The translations under genes were made by a program, and so were the position numbers. A DNA stretch of 64,000 nucleotides. It comes from Sarcophilus harrisii (Eukaryota; Chordata; Mammalia; Dasyuromorphia; Dasyuridae). Below the pieces are notes generated by a model, which did not search any database, was not told the origin of the DNA, and saw only the letters and a list, made by a program, of their open reading frames with translations. Of this stretch, positions 39,537-49,929 are shown one piece after another; positions within the stretch are counted from its first letter, which is position 1, and each line of letters opens with the position of its first letter. Where the stretch lies: assembly GCF_902635505.1 (NCBI RefSeq), contig NC_045430.1:274408681-274472680 (forward strand). The letters run 5' to 3'.

Positions 39537-39645
39537 AAGAAAGAAAGAAAGAGAAAGAGGAAGAAAGGAAGAGAAGAAGGAAAGAAGGAAGGAAGAAGGA
39601 AGGAAAGAAGGGAGTGAAAGAAGGAGAGAAGAGGAAAAAAGAAAC
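39537..39645 (+). repeat. (GAAA)n/(GGAA)n microsatellite grown from a SINE tail
   Basis: About 110 bp of GAAA, GGAA and GAAGG units beginning exactly where the SINE's A-tail should start. The Lys/Glu/Arg-rich end of the 89-codon plus frame is its translation. Confidence 0.95.
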
Positions 39646-40085
39646 AGTCCCTGCCTTCAAATGGATTTCATTCTAGTAAAAAAAACAGCTTATAAAAGGG
39701 AGCTGAAGTGCAACTGAAAGAAGTTTCCCTGGCTTGCCCTCTGTACAAATGGAGACCCTGGAAGGAGCTTGGAAAGGGGGGAAGAGAATCAGCACATTGG
39801 AAAGGAGTTCTGGCAAACCCCAGTCGTTGAAAGAAGGGAGCCGGCCAGAGATGGGTTTTACACAGCAGGGCAGAGCCATGCCCAACAAGGGACTCAAAGT
39901 AGACACTCTTTCTTAAGACCCAGGAGGTCACGGGTGGCAGTCTGGAGTTTAAGTCGCCCAGGGCATAAATGTCAGCTCACCCCCCTCCATGGCCACTGTG
40001 TACCATGGTGGGATGCCCAGGCTCATAGATGGGCAGATGTGTTATGTTTATTCTTGCTCGTGTCTTATAGTTTCATGACCAAGAG
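39646..40085. other. Unassigned non-coding sequence
   Basis: No repeat recognised. Several overlapping frames (60-106 codons, both strands, 39668-40089) have no known homology. Confidence 0.4.
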
Positions 40086-40089
40086 TTGA

Positions 40090-40391
40090 TGGAGTGACCG
40101 AGTGTGGATCTCAATATAGTAGTTTTACCTTTTTTGTTATTTTCTTTTTTTCCCCCATTTTTTTCTGTTTGAGCTGACTTTTCTTGTGCAGCATAATAAA
40201 TGTGGACATAAATGTGGACGGGAGAATTGCCTGTGTTTAACTTAGATTGGATTATTTGCTGTATAGGAGAAGGGGGAGGGGAAAGGGAGGGAGAAAAATA
40301 TGGAAGACAAGGTTTTGCAAGGGTAAACGTTGAAAATTATCTTTGCATGTATTTGGAAAATAAAAAAAAAAACTACTATTAAAAAAAAAAG
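40090..40391 (+). mobile_element. L1 3'-end fragment
   Basis: The 3' UTR is clear: TTTTCTTGTGCAGCATAATA, GATTGGATTATTTGCTGTAT, GAAAAATATGGAAGACAAGG, TTTTGCAAGGGTAAACGTTG, and an A-rich tail at 40362-40391. No ORF2 remains and no clear target duplication is seen. Confidence 0.9.
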
Positions 40392-40394
40392 CTG

Positions 40395-41005
40395 GTGGAG
40401 CCATTCTGGCAAGTTTGGAGCCTGAGGTGTACAGTAGCCATCCGGCTCCTCCCTAGCCAGGGTTGCCCCCATCTTCCTTGAGACCTCCCACTTCCCCCAA
40501 ACCTGCCGGCATGAGTGGGGGAGCTGAGAGAACTGGTCCTAGCCCAGAGAGATTCCCAGTCTGGCAGAGGTCGGTGCCAGGCCGGCACGGGCACTGATTA
40601 AGCCAATGAGAGAGATACACAGCTGGAAATTGGGCCAGAGAAGGCAGAGCAGAGTGAATTCTGGGAGAGGCTCGGGCTGTCAGCAGGTTGAGGACGGGAG
40701 GGATGAGATCACGGTCTGCTTGTTCTTCCCTCTTTGGGCAGTGGGAAGCACGGGGCAGAGATGGGGCAGAGACGGGGCAGAGATGGGGCAGAGAGGAGAA
40801 TCCTCAATGGCTGCAGGAGGTTTTAGATCAGGGAAGGAAGGCAGAAGAGTGGTTCAGTCCACAGTGGGTTGATTTCGAAATTCACTTGTCTGCTAATGTG
40901 ATGTTTCTGAATTAGCGCTGCTCTTTTATCTCATGAATACAGTCTATAAATAGTACAGCAGGGCTCCCTTGAGTGCAGCAGAAGAGGGAAGATGGGAAGG
41001 AGGAA
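40395..41005. other. Unassigned GC-moderate sequence
   Basis: No family recognised. It contains a small tandem of a 12-bp unit, GGGGCAGAGATG (about 40752-40796, nearly four copies), that creates overlapping Gly/Arg-rich frames. Confidence 0.45.
40752..40796 (+). repeat. 12-bp tandem repeat, about 4 copies
   Basis: Units GGGGCAGAGATG and GGGGCAGAGACG alternate; 36-45 bp in total. Confidence 0.9.
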
Positions 41006-41009
41006 GCAT

Positions 41010-41365
41010 GGGGAGGCACCAGGCTGCAATCCTGACTCTGCGCTAACCACCTGGGGCCCGGGGCAAACGCCTTCCACTCCAGGGCCTCAGTTTCTCTCTG
41101 TCAAAGGAGGGGGGTGGGCTTAAGGAGCCCTAAGGTCCCTCCCTGGAGTCCCAGCTACAGCCCCCCTTCTCCAGGAAGCCTCTCTGCCCTCACTTCATTA
41201 TCTCCTTCTTGTTCTGTATGTGACTTGCTTGTACCTTGTGGCCTGCATGTCAAACTCTTAGGGGCAGCAACTGGTTTGTGTTTTTTTTACCTTTTTTGTA
41301 TCCCCAGCCTTTAGCATAACTCCTGACACATAGTAGGCCCTTGCTAAATGTTTGTCGACTGCACC
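41010..41365 (+). mobile_element. Diverged CORE-SINE followed by an L2 3' end
   Basis: Positions 41020-41145 show a SINE core (AATCCTGACTCTGCGC, GGGCCTCAGTTTCTC). Positions 41155-41365 are an L2 tail: CTCCAGGAAGCCTCTCTG, CTTGTACCTTGTGGCCTGCA, TTTTGTATCCCCAGCC, CTGACACATAGTAGGCCC, TTGCTAAATGTTTGTCGACT. Confidence 0.8.
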
Positions 41366-41559
41366 AATGAACAAGAAGGCTGCCAGGAATCTGGGTCCGG
41401 TGGCAAGAGCAGAGGGCAGATGATTGCTTAGGAAATTGGGGTGCAAAAGACCTGGAAATCCATCAAATGCAAGGAGCTCAGTCATCTCCCACATGGCTGG
41501 AGTTGAGGAAGGGGTTTTAGAGATGGCAGGGCTGAAAATTAGCTTCTCACCCACACTCT

Positions 41560-41726
41560 TCCTTTTTTCCTTCCTTCCTTCCTTCCTTCTTTCCTTCCTT
41601 CCTTCTTTCTTTCCTTTCTTCCTTCCTTTCTTTCTTCATTCCTTTCTTTTTTCTTCCTTCCTTCCTTCCTTCCTTCCTTTCTTCCTTCTTTTCCTCCCTC
41701 CTTCCCTTCCTCCTACTTTCCTTTCT
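41560..41726. repeat. (TTCC)n/(TTTC)n microsatellite grown from a SINE tail
   Basis: About 165 bp of TTCC/TTCT units that directly abut the 3' side of a minus-strand SINE. They replace its A-tail and last CCCAATTGCC part. Long Phe/Leu/Ser- or Lys/Glu-rich frames are its translation. Confidence 0.95.
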
Positions 41727-41832
41727 CAGGGTCACACAGCTAGGAAGTGTTAAGTGTCTGAGACCAGATTTGAACTCAGGTCCTCCTGACTTCAGGACTG
41801 GTGCTCTATCCACTGGGCCAGTAGCTTCCCCA
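41727..41832 (-). mobile_element. A-tailed SINE (WSINE1-like), tail lost to microsatellite
   Basis: TCAGGGTCACACAGCTAGGA, GTGTTAAGTGTCTGAGACC, TGAACTCAGGTCCTCCTGAC, TTCAGGACTGGTGCTCTATC, GTAGCTTCCCC. Confidence 0.92.
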
Positions 41833-41839
41833 GACCCTC

Positions 41840-42165
41840 GCTTTTTCAAAGAGAAGACAGAATGAGAGACTTGTTCAAGATCACACAGGGAGAAAGTCGC
41901 AGACCTGCCGTTCAAGGCCACATCATCTGCCTCCCAATTGTTCCCTCCTACCTGAAGGCTTGGCAGGCTCGCCAGCAGAGCAGCCCACACAGAAAGAAGG
42001 CGAATTTTGTACAGGGTCAAGAAGCCTCCTCATTTACAGATGAGGAAGCAAACCAAGACCAAGAAAAGATCATTGATTTATGCAAGTCATGGGGGTAGCA
42101 AGAGGCAAAGCTGGAATTTAGAGTCAGTCTCTGGAAGCCCAAATCCAGGCCTCTTTCTACCGTCC
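41840..42165 (-). mobile_element. Two MIR-type CORE-SINE fragments
   Basis: Reversed cores at 41840-41950 (GAGACTTGTTCAAGATCACA) and 42010-42165 (CATTTACAGATGAGGAAGCA, AAGAGGCAAAGCTGGAATTT). Both are diverged. Confidence 0.65.
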
Positions 42166-42169
42166 CGTT

Positions 42170-42485
42170 GCAAGAAACACTCTCAAAGAACATCCTCCTT
42201 CCTCCATGCCCGGTGTCTTTTTCAGGTCATGGACTGGAAAGCTCAGATTGGAATCTATGGGGAATTTTCTTTTAATGAGAACTGACTGCACCACAATTGA
42301 GCCATATAAACGAGAGGCCCTGAGTCACGCTGACTGAATCACCCAAGGCCAGAGCTCAATGTGGAAGAGGCAAAGCCCTGGCGTTTCTGTGACAGCAGCT
42401 GGGCACGCGGCCGGGAGAACCTGCTGCCCATCAGACCACGCTCCCCATCCTCAGGGCTCAGGGCCAGGGCAACTGTTGCAGCTCC
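42170..42485. other. Unassigned non-coding sequence
   Basis: No repeat recognised. A 67-codon plus frame (42359-42562) has no known homology. Confidence 0.4.
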
Positions 42486-42489
42486 ATTG

Positions 42490-42795
42490 TTCAGTACAGT
42501 GCACTCCTCATGACCCACAGACTGGAGAAGGGCAGGGCCTTCTGGCCTCCACCATCTCCTGAAGTCAGTTCAAGCTCATGCCCGTTGGTTCCATGACACT
42601 CTCTCCATCTCCCCCTCTGGCAGCCCCTTCTGCTTTTGCCTTCAATCTTTCCCAACATCTGGGTCTTTTCCAGTTCTGTGGCCAGACTATTTAAGCTTCA
42701 GCCCCAATGTTTCCCCTGCCAGTGAATGGTCTGCATTAATTTCTTTAATTATGGGCTGATTTGATCTTCTTGCTGTCCAAGGGACTCTCAGAAGT
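42490..42795 (-). mobile_element. RTE LINE fragment
   Basis: The same part of RTE as 33670-34030: GTTCCATGACACTCTCTCC, CTTTTGCCTTCAATCTTTCC, TCTGGGTCTTTTCCAG, ATTTAAGCTTCAGCCCC, TGCATTAATTTCTTTAATTA and CTTGCTGTCCAAGGGACTCT. It ends slightly before the CAGCACCACA block. Confidence 0.82.
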
Positions 42796-42989
42796 TGGCA
42801 GCCAGTATCCTGATTTAGGAAGGACACGAGGCTTCTTTCCTGTAGGTGATAATCACTTGGCAGCAGTGGCCAGCGACAAACTGGAGGCCAGAGGAGATGT
42901 CTATCAGTCAGTAACTCCTGGGAGCAATGAACATGGGAAGAAGGACACCGGGAGTCTGAGGAGGCTCTTTGTTATAGGAGAATATGATG

Positions 42990-43325
42990 CTTCTTTTCTC
43001 TCCCTCCTTCTTTCCTTCTCTCTCTCCCTCTCTCTCTCTCTTTGTCTCTCTGTATCTCTCTGTCCCTTTCCTTTCTTTCTTGTTTCCTTTTCTCCCTCTT
43101 CCTGTCCCTCTCTCTTTCTTACTTTCCCTTTCCTATCTCCCCCCACTTCCTCCTTCTTTTCCTCATATCCTCTCTCATTTTCCCCTCTTTCCCTTTAATC
43201 TTTCTCACCCCTTCTCTCTTTTCCCTACCCCTCTCTCTTTTCTCTGTATGTTTCCTTTCTGCCTTTCTCCATCTCTGTCCCTCTGTCTTTGAATCTCTGT
43301 CTCTCTGTTCATCTCTATCTCTTTG
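42990..43325. repeat. (TC)-rich pyrimidine tract, about 335 bp
   Basis: An almost pure C/T strand with TCTC, CCTT and TTTCC words. It produces the long Ser/Leu/Phe-rich plus frames and the Lys/Glu/Arg-rich minus frames here, none of them genes. Confidence 0.95.
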
Positions 43326-43359
43326 TCACAGGCATAATTGATAAATAAATGCATGACTC

Positions 43360-44085
43360 CCTCACTGAAAAGTTTTCCTACACTCACTGTATCCAATTCC
43401 TTTCTCTGGACTACCCGCTGTATCTATCCCCTTGTCTCCCCTCCAGCTCTCACCCTGGTTCACCAATGCCTCTGACATGCACTATAATAACTGTTCCCTC
43501 TCCCCAGTCTCTCCCATCCCCCCATCTTGCTGCAAGGTGATCTTGCTAAAGCACTAGTCTAATTGTGTCCTCATCCTTCCTCCATAAGCTCCAATGGCTC
43601 CCTATTTCCTGCTGGATCAAATATAAAATCCTTTCTTTGTCATCTAAAACTCTGTAATCCTAACGTAATAGGCTGAAGACCCATTAGTTCCTCCCCCCCA
43701 CACTATAGCTCAGCCCTCCAGGTATGCTTCTGTTCCTGGCCCAAACCATCCCATCTCTGTACCTTTGCACACTGACCCTCATGCCTGCAAGTCTCTTCCT
43801 CCTAACCTTTGTGTCATCACATTTCTGGTTTCCCAGAAGATTCTGCTCGTGTGTTACTTTCTGCAGGAAGCCTTTGCTAGGATCCCCTCCCACAGTGAAA
43901 CGTGCTTTCCCTTCTAGAGTGAAAAGCCCTCCAGTCTTTATGTAACAGGGAGCTTCAGAAATATCCAGGTGGTCTCCCCCATTAGACAGAGGAGATTTTT
44001 GCCTTCCTTTGTATCCAACTGCTTGGCACAGTGCCTGGCACATAGGAAGCACTCAAGAAATGCTTCTAGATTGATTGGTTGACGT
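43360..44085 (+). mobile_element. L2 LINE 3' part
   Basis: An ORF-end region (GGTGATCTTGCTAAAGCACT, CAATGGCTCCCTATTTCCTG, AAATATAAAATCC) is followed by TGCAGGAAGCCTTTGCTAGG. The tail reads TTTGTATCCAACTGCTTGGC, ACAGTGCCTGGCACATAGGA, then GATTGATTGGTTGACG. Non-coding now. Confidence 0.88.
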
Positions 44086-44089
44086 GCCT

Positions 44090-44640
44090 CGCTATTGCTT
44101 CCCAGAATCATTGAATTTTCACAGCATCACTGAAGAAAGAGCCCCAGAGCAGGAAATCTCAGTCTTCCTGAGGCTTCTCTATTCTGATTCTGGACTGCTC
44201 CAATTATCTTTGTACTGAAGCAACAAGCTATTGTGTCTCCTTCTTCCCCACCCCACCCCCGGAAAAGTGTTATTTAAATGTCAACCTTTCAAGACTTCTT
44301 GATTAAAGACCACATTTTAAACCTCTCTACAGGAAAGAACACAGAAAGATCATCCTTGTGACTGAGTCATAAGGACCTCCACAAAATTTGCAGGGGACTC
44401 TCAGTCGATAATTACCCAGAGACAAGATTATAATCAGAAAGATAACAAAATCAAGAGCGGCTCCATAAGGCTTGGCACCAGTGGTCTGGACCCTGGTAAT
44501 TAATTCTTTATCCATGGTAACTCATGAAACATATTCTTTATACCTAAATTAATTCTTCACAGAATCTGTAGACGGGGAAATATCTAACCATCAGCCTTCC
44601 AAAATGCCAAGAATACTTATGGTGCTTTAAAAGAGCTCCG
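44090..44640. other. Repeat-free block with an AP-1-type motif
   Basis: No repeat recognised. TGACTGAGTCA at 44359-44369 contains a perfect AP-1 core (TGAGTCA). AT-rich homeodomain-type words (TAATTAATTC, CGATAATTACC) lie nearby. Candidate regulatory sequence only. Confidence 0.35.
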
Positions 44641-44644
44641 AGTT

Positions 44645-45475
44645 TAGAGTAAGAAGATCTAGCCTTTAAATCCTTGCTGTCTGACTTAACTGTCCTACTT
44701 ATCACTGGCTCTGGTGACATCAAAAACAATAAAATGGAAGAACATTGCCTCTGCCTTAATGCCAATATTTGCTTGGCTGAAAAAAAAGAAAACCATAAAT
44801 GGATTGGGATTCTGAGGAAAATGGCAGTCATCCCCTGTCCATTACTGACCCACATGGACTAGGAATTGGTTCTGTCTGGGGTCTCAGAGTCTGATGAGAA
44901 CTGCTTCTTGGAGGGACTCAGCAAAGAACAGGAGGCCACTCTAGACTTTTCTCTGTATCTCTCGTGTTTAATATAAAACCTCCATGTTTTAAAAATGACA
45001 GATTGACTATTAGACCTAGAGTCAGAACAGAGTACTGGGAATAGGGCATTAGCCTTGTAATGAGGAAGACGTGGGTTCCTGCAGCAGACACCGACTAACT
45101 CTGGTACCATGGGTAACCATGGAATCTCTATAGCCTTCAGGTTATTGTCTATTAAATGAGGAGGTTGGATGCAATGGCCTCTAGGAGCTTATAATCTTAT
45201 GATCTTTCTGAGTCTCAGTTTCCTCATCTGTAAAGCAAAGATAATAGCTGTATTCCTTCTTCAACAGGGAAATAGAATAGCAAATGTTAATGAGAAATAG
45301 AAAAACATGTGTGGAGCCAGATGACCTGAGTTCATATCTCTCTTTTTTTTGATTACTATTCTCGTGAATTTGGGAAATTTCCTTCTTCAAACTCGTCTCC
45401 TCCCCCATGGGGAGTGGGGGGAACTTGATGGCCCTTTCCGGCTCTAGATTTCTGTGATCCTGTGAACAATGACCT
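44645..45475 (+). mobile_element. Diverged CORE-SINE fragments and unassigned spacer
   Basis: Positions 45020-45200 hold a short Mar1 variant (TATTAAATGAGGAGGTTGGA, ATGGCCTCTAGGAG). Positions 45205-45470 hold a core (CTCAGTTTCCTCATCTGTAA) and a second head (GAGCCAGATGACCTGAGTTC) whose end GGCCCTTTCCGGCTCTAG is clear. The first 350 bp are unassigned. Confidence 0.6.
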
Positions 45476-45479
45476 TCTC

Positions 45480-45762
45480 CCTCCATTTCTTCTCTGCTGC
45501 CAAGCCAGCTGTCTGGACTTGACCTCCTCGTTTGGGTGGGATGATGAGTCACTGAAAAGAATCTGGGGTGATGGAAAGTTCTGATATGCTTCTAACCCAT
45601 TTTGCTCTCGCCCCCTTCTCGTGATGTTTAAGGGAACACCCTCTCAAACCAAGGACCTTTTGGGGAAATATCCAATCCTCCTCATAATCTGTTATCAGTT
45701 TTCCTTTAAAATCTCTGCTCTTCAAATCTGGCTCTATCTTACCTCCATCTAAATCAAGGATT
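45480..45762. other. Unassigned spacer
   Basis: No element recognised. A 118-codon minus frame (45549-45905) extends into the next SINE. Confidence 0.4.
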
Positions 45763-45764
45763 TG

Positions 45765-45925
45765 TTGTTGTTCAATTATTTCAGTCTTGTCTGATTCAGG
45801 GTTTCCTTGGCAAAGATACTGGAGTGATTGCCATTTCCTTCTCCAGTCCATTTTATAGATGAGGAAACTGAGGCAGACAGGGTGAAGGGACTTGCTCAGG
45901 ATCATATGTGGTGCCCGAGGTCACA
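45765..45925 (-). mobile_element. RTE-tailed SINE, head truncated
   Basis: TTGTTGTTGTTCAATTATTT, CAGTCTTGTCTGATTCAGGG, TCCTTGGCAAAGATACTGGA, GCCATTTCCTTCTCCAG, ATGAGGAAACTGAGGCAGAC and GACTTGCTCAGGATCATAT. It breaks off before the tRNA-like head. Confidence 0.9.
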
Positions 45926-46185
45926 ATTCAAGATGGCCAGATGCTATGGCGTTCCCTAGTTCCCAAATCAAGGAAAACCACAGTGAAAGAAACAGAGCTG
46001 CCATTTGGGGCCATTCCCTCCACTGGACCATGACCTTCATCACATGGTTTCTGCCCACCCCCAACCCCGCAAGGTCCTGGAGCCATTCTCTCTCCTGCTC
46101 TGAGGGTGATTTAGACCATGAAATCTTAAGTTTCTCCTTCCCTGCTCCAGGAAGCTGAGTTTACTGAGGGGAATAAACATAAGTC
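45926..46185. other. Unassigned spacer
   Basis: No repeat or exon recognised. Confidence 0.4.
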
Positions 46186-46189
46186 CTGA

Positions 46190-46345
46190 GTGTTTAGCTG
46201 GGCTGTTGGTTTGTTGTTTTTTAAATTAGCCAGGCCATTATTCCTTCTCATTAGCAGAGACAATAGAATGCTAGTTTCAAGTAGCATTTTAATTAACTGC
46301 TGTCAGGCACGTTTCAGTTTTCTGCCTGTGAAATAAAGCAGTCAG
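46190..46345. other. Repeat-free island rich in homeodomain and SOX-type words
   Basis: Contains AAATTAGCC, CTCATTAGC, ACAATAG (SOX type), TTTTAATTAACTGC (TAATTA core) and CTGTCAGGC (TALE type) within about 110 bp, with no repeat signature. This is the pattern of many conserved developmental enhancers, but conservation is untested. Confidence 0.35.
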
Positions 46346-46399
46346 CTCTCCCTCCCCCGCCCCACTCTTTGCATTCAGCTCCAATACTGGGTCAAGAAG

Positions 46400-46645
46400 T
46401 TGGAATTTGCTTTGGGAGGCAATGGGGAGCCACAGAAGGTCTTGGAGAAGAGGGTGATGTTACCAGGTCTCAGATGTTTAAGATATTTCTATACACAAAA
46501 ATAATCTTTTCCTATGTAAGAAAGATTATTTTGATAGAAATCGAGTATAACTCAGTGAGAGAAGAGACTTGGTTTTTGTTACTGTGGCCCCAGTGCTTAA
46601 AGGCACAGTGCCTTTCACACAGTAGGTTCTTCATAGATTATTGTG
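46400..46645. mobile_element. L2 pieces in both orientations
   Basis: Reversed L2 at about 46400-46465 (GGCAATGGGGAGCCACAGAA, GGGTGATGTTACCAGG). A plus-strand L2 tail lies at 46550-46645 (CCCCAGTGCTTAAAGGCACA, TTTCACACAGTAGGTTCTTC). Confidence 0.7.
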
Positions 46646-46659
46646 ACTGAATTTGAGGA

Positions 46660-47110
46660 AAAAAGCCAGATATCCTCAAGAGCTATTAAACTGCCTATAC
46701 TCTTTCACCCAATACTAGATCTATTCCAAATAGATCACTAGATCTATTTCCAAAGATGGTTAGGAGTAAGGAAAAGAACCCATATGTTCTGTAATATTTA
46801 TAGCAGTTCTCTTTCTGATGGTAAAGAATGGGAATTACAGGGACGCCCATCAATTGGGGAATGGCTGCACATGTGGTATATGACTGACGAAATGCTACAG
46901 TGCTGCGAGAAATGATGAACTCGATGATCTTAGAAAAGCATGGGTAGACTTGCATGAAATAACAAAGAACAAAATAAGCAGAACAAAGAGAACCTTGTAT
47001 ATAGTAATAGAAATATCGTTTTAAGAGCAACTTTGAGCAAATAAGTCATTTTGACTATTATAACAAATGCCCAAATTAACTACAAAGGACATGTGAAGGA
47101 AGATGCTCTG
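46660..47110 (+). mobile_element. Old L1 fragment, ORF2 end
   Basis: The ORF2 terminal region is recognisable (AAGAGCTATTAAACTGCC, CGCCCATCAATTGGGGAATG, AAATAAGCAGAACAAAGAGAACC) but heavily diverged and out of frame. A 111-codon antisense frame is not a gene. Confidence 0.8.
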
Positions 47111-47229
47111 TTAATCCAAAGAAATCCAGTCAATATGGTTACTGCCTGAGAGATGAGCAAGAGAGAAAAGTTGAAGCTAATCTTTACATTATCAACCCAG
47201 GAGACCGGGTGAACGTGGTGCCAGTGATA

Positions 47230-47535
47230 GAAGAAGGAAAGATCTCTGGCTCCAGGGGTCAAAGGGCCTGGCATTTCCTTTGGACTTTGGACAACTCACA
47301 GACTCTTGGGCTTTAGTTTCTTCACTTTTAAAGCAAGGAAGTTAATTAGGTGGCTTCTCAGATCTCAGTCCATCCCTATTATCCTGTAACTTGGGTTTGA
47401 ACCACAGCTTTACTATTTTCTACCTCCATCTCCTCAGGAAAGTTGTTTAAGTCAGGTTTCACTTTCCTCATTTTTAAAATAAGGGAGTTGGGTTAAATGA
47501 TTTCTATGGTCTCTTCCAACTCTGCATGCTATGGC
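47230..47535 (+). mobile_element. Two diverged CORE-SINE fragments
   Basis: The first copy (47240-47390) has CTTTAGTTTCTTCACTTTTA and TAGGTGGCTTCTCAGATC. The second (47395-47535) has TTTCACTTTCCTCATTTTTA and ATGGTCTCTTCCAACTC. Confidence 0.65.
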
Positions 47536-47639
47536 CTTATAACAGGGTTCATGGGAATGAACTCCAACTGGGGGGCCAGTGTGGACTGTTACAAGGGATG
47601 TCTCCTTAGGTAGTTGATTGGCAAGGATGATTTGGAAGT

Positions 47640-48510
47640 GAAACCGATAGAAAAGCAAAAGATGTCAATAAAATAAGAAAGAAAAGATTGTTTGGATTTA
47701 GTGATTATGAGTCATTGGTGAGTTTCAGTCTAAGGAGTGAGAGTGGAAGACCATTTCTGAGGTGTTAAGGAGAGTAGAGAATGAGTAGACAACTTATTCT
47801 ATGAATTTATACTAGAGATAAGAGAGATTCTAGGCTCCAACTTTTCTCGTACAGCAAGATAACTGTATAAATATATATACATATATTGTATTTAACATAT
47901 ATTTTAATATATTTAACATGTTTTGGACTACCTGCCATCTAGGGAAGGGGATGGAGGGAAGAAGGGGAAAAGTTGGAACAGAAAGGTCAATGTTGAAAAA
48001 TTACCCATGCATATGTTTTGTAAATAAAAAGCTATAATAATAATAAAAAAAGAGAGATTCTAGGATATTGAGACTTCCCAGAAGGTTCAAGAAAATGTTG
48101 TGGGGGATTTTGTTTGTTTTATTTTGATTTGGCTTCTTTAGATATTGGGTGAGTGGATCCTGAGCTTGTTTGAAGGAAGGAACTAGGAATGTGTATGTGA
48201 GTGGGGGGAGAAGTGAAGATACTCAAAGAGAAAAGGAATAGCCATTGACAAGATGCTGAATGAGTCAAACAGGAAGGAAATCAGGAGCAGAGGTGGAAGG
48301 ATTAGCTTTATGAGTCATGGGACCATCTCCTCTTCTGCCATCAGAATAAAGCATGAGAGAGTGTGATACCTCCAAGAAAGATGGAGGAGTGGAGGGGGGA
48401 AGTTAGTCCCATATCAGAAGACTTCCTTCTATTTTCTCAGGAAAATAGAAGGCTAGAGTACCTGTTGGAAGAGTGAATGTAGGGATTCAGGTGAAGGTAA
48501 AAGGAGAGAT
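47640..48510 (-). mobile_element. Probable old L2 body interrupted by an L1
   Basis: The flanks 47650-47820 (GGATTTAGTGATTATGAGTC, ATTGGTGAGTTTCAGTC) and about 48065-48330 resemble reversed L2 RT-upstream sequence. The match is from memory and weak, with no readable motif. Confidence 0.45.
47835..48050 (+). mobile_element. Short LINE-1 3' insertion
   Basis: Flanked by a perfect 14-bp duplication, AGAGAGATTCTAGG (47821-47834 and 48051-48064). Only the last 216 bp of the L1 are present: TGGACTACCTGCCATCTAGG, ATGCATATGTTTTGTAAATA, then an (A/AAT) tail. Confidence 0.97.
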
Positions 48511-48845
48511 TAAAAGGTTTCAAGCAAAAGCCAAGCAGAATAAATAGATTTTCAAGAAAAGTAGAGCAGCACTATTGAGCAAGAGGAAGGACCTAGATGA
48601 CATAACATATATCATTGAATTTGCAGTTGGTGAAATCAATTTGAATCCCATTACACAGGGATGAGTCTTCACAGTTCTTGAACAGTAGACCAGGCAAGAA
48701 CAGGATTCCAGCATCATAGTTAGGGAACAAATTTTAAGAAGCGGACGAGGAAATTAAGGTATCATAAGGATGCAAATCAAACCAAAATGGGGAAGGTGGT
48801 AAAGAAAGACAGGGACAAGTCAAGGGGTCAGAAATCAGGAGGAAA
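48511..48845. other. Unassigned non-coding sequence
   Basis: No repeat recognised; may be more decayed L2. Confidence 0.35.
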
Positions 48846-48849
48846 AAAA

Positions 48850-49500
48850 AGTTTAGTTTTAGAGGTAGAAGAAACTTTAAACAAAATCTAGCCCAATATC
48901 ACCCAGATAATAAGTCAAAGAGCCAAGATCCCAACTCAGGTCTTTCCATACCAAACCCAGTGACCTTTTCACTACCCCAGGATGGTACTGAGTGGTAAAA
49001 AGGCTCCTCCTCAAGGATCAAGGCTGCAAACAGGGCCCCGGGGGTCCCAAGGAGGATGAGTGGGAGAAGAAAGAGCAGGAAACCAGTGGAAGCTTCCTCC
49101 CTCCCACGGGCTGGTATTTAGCTGGCATCTAGTATGCCGAGATTTGGCTCCACCCCAGAAGTTCCTCCCAACCTCCTTCTGTTCACATTTCCGTGATCAG
49201 AAGCAGGAAGTGTTAAGAAGAATCGAAGAAGGTCTGGAGTGAGTTACCATTGCTGAGCCTCCCAGTGACCAGAATGACCTCTGTCCAGAGTGCTGGAAAC
49301 AACAATAATAAAACATGAAGGTACTTTAAAAACCATTGCTTTTGATGCAGTAGACATCTCTTTCACCAAGAATAGAGCACAGATGACCCAGAGTCTTGGA
49401 GAGTTTCAAAGATTCAAAGAATGATCTGCTCCCAGTTACATAGCTTATAAATGGGAGAGTCAATAAATGAACCCGGATCTCCCAATCCCACAACATTTGA
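48850..49500 (-). mobile_element. MIR/THER CORE-SINE fragments at both ends
   Basis: Reversed CORE-SINE at 48850-48985 (TAGAGGTAGAAGAAACTTTA, AACTCAGGTCTTTCC) and at 49375-49500 (CCAGTTACATAGCTTATAAA, GAACCCGGATCTCCC). The 390 bp between are unassigned. Confidence 0.6.
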
Positions 49501-49544
49501 ATGAGAGCATTTTAGAGACCTCCTTCATGGTACAGGGGACAAGA

Positions 49545-49690
49545 CAGAGAGTTGAGGCTGGAAGATTTAGATTTCATGCCAACAGTGTGATTTTGGGCAA
49601 ATTATTGAACCTTAGTCTCAACTTTTTCATGTATAAAAAGAAGATATTTCATATTTCCATCATCTCTTTCACAGAGTTGTGAAGAAAAAG
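49545..49690 (+). mobile_element. CORE-SINE fragment
   Basis: GAAGATTTAGATTTCATGCC, GTGTGATTTTGGGCAAATTA and ACTTTTTCATGTATAAAAAG: a diverged core. Confidence 0.6.
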
Positions 49691-49929
49691 ATGAGATCAA
49701 TTAAGCAACATACATGTATTTATTCTGTTTCTTAGGATGGCCCTTAATGGATTCTGTATATCTGTCACCTGGGGACCCATATGGCCAAGATGAGATGCTC
49801 ATCCTCAGAATATCGAAATACCAGGTGATAAATTATTCTAGTCATAGAAATTCTTGAAGACTGTCTGCTAAGGTTTGAAGGGTTTTCCATCTTCATCAGG
49901 AGAGAGAGTCCCCAAGCCAAGGCTACTCA

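Noticed and set aside
41424-42020. 109- and 157-codon ORFs with Phe/Leu or Lys/Glu runs
   Set aside because: Driven by the (TTCC)n tract and a SINE.
42904-43396. Several 80-145-codon ORFs, Ser/Leu/Phe-rich or Lys/Glu/Arg-rich
   Set aside because: Translations of the TC-rich tract on both strands.
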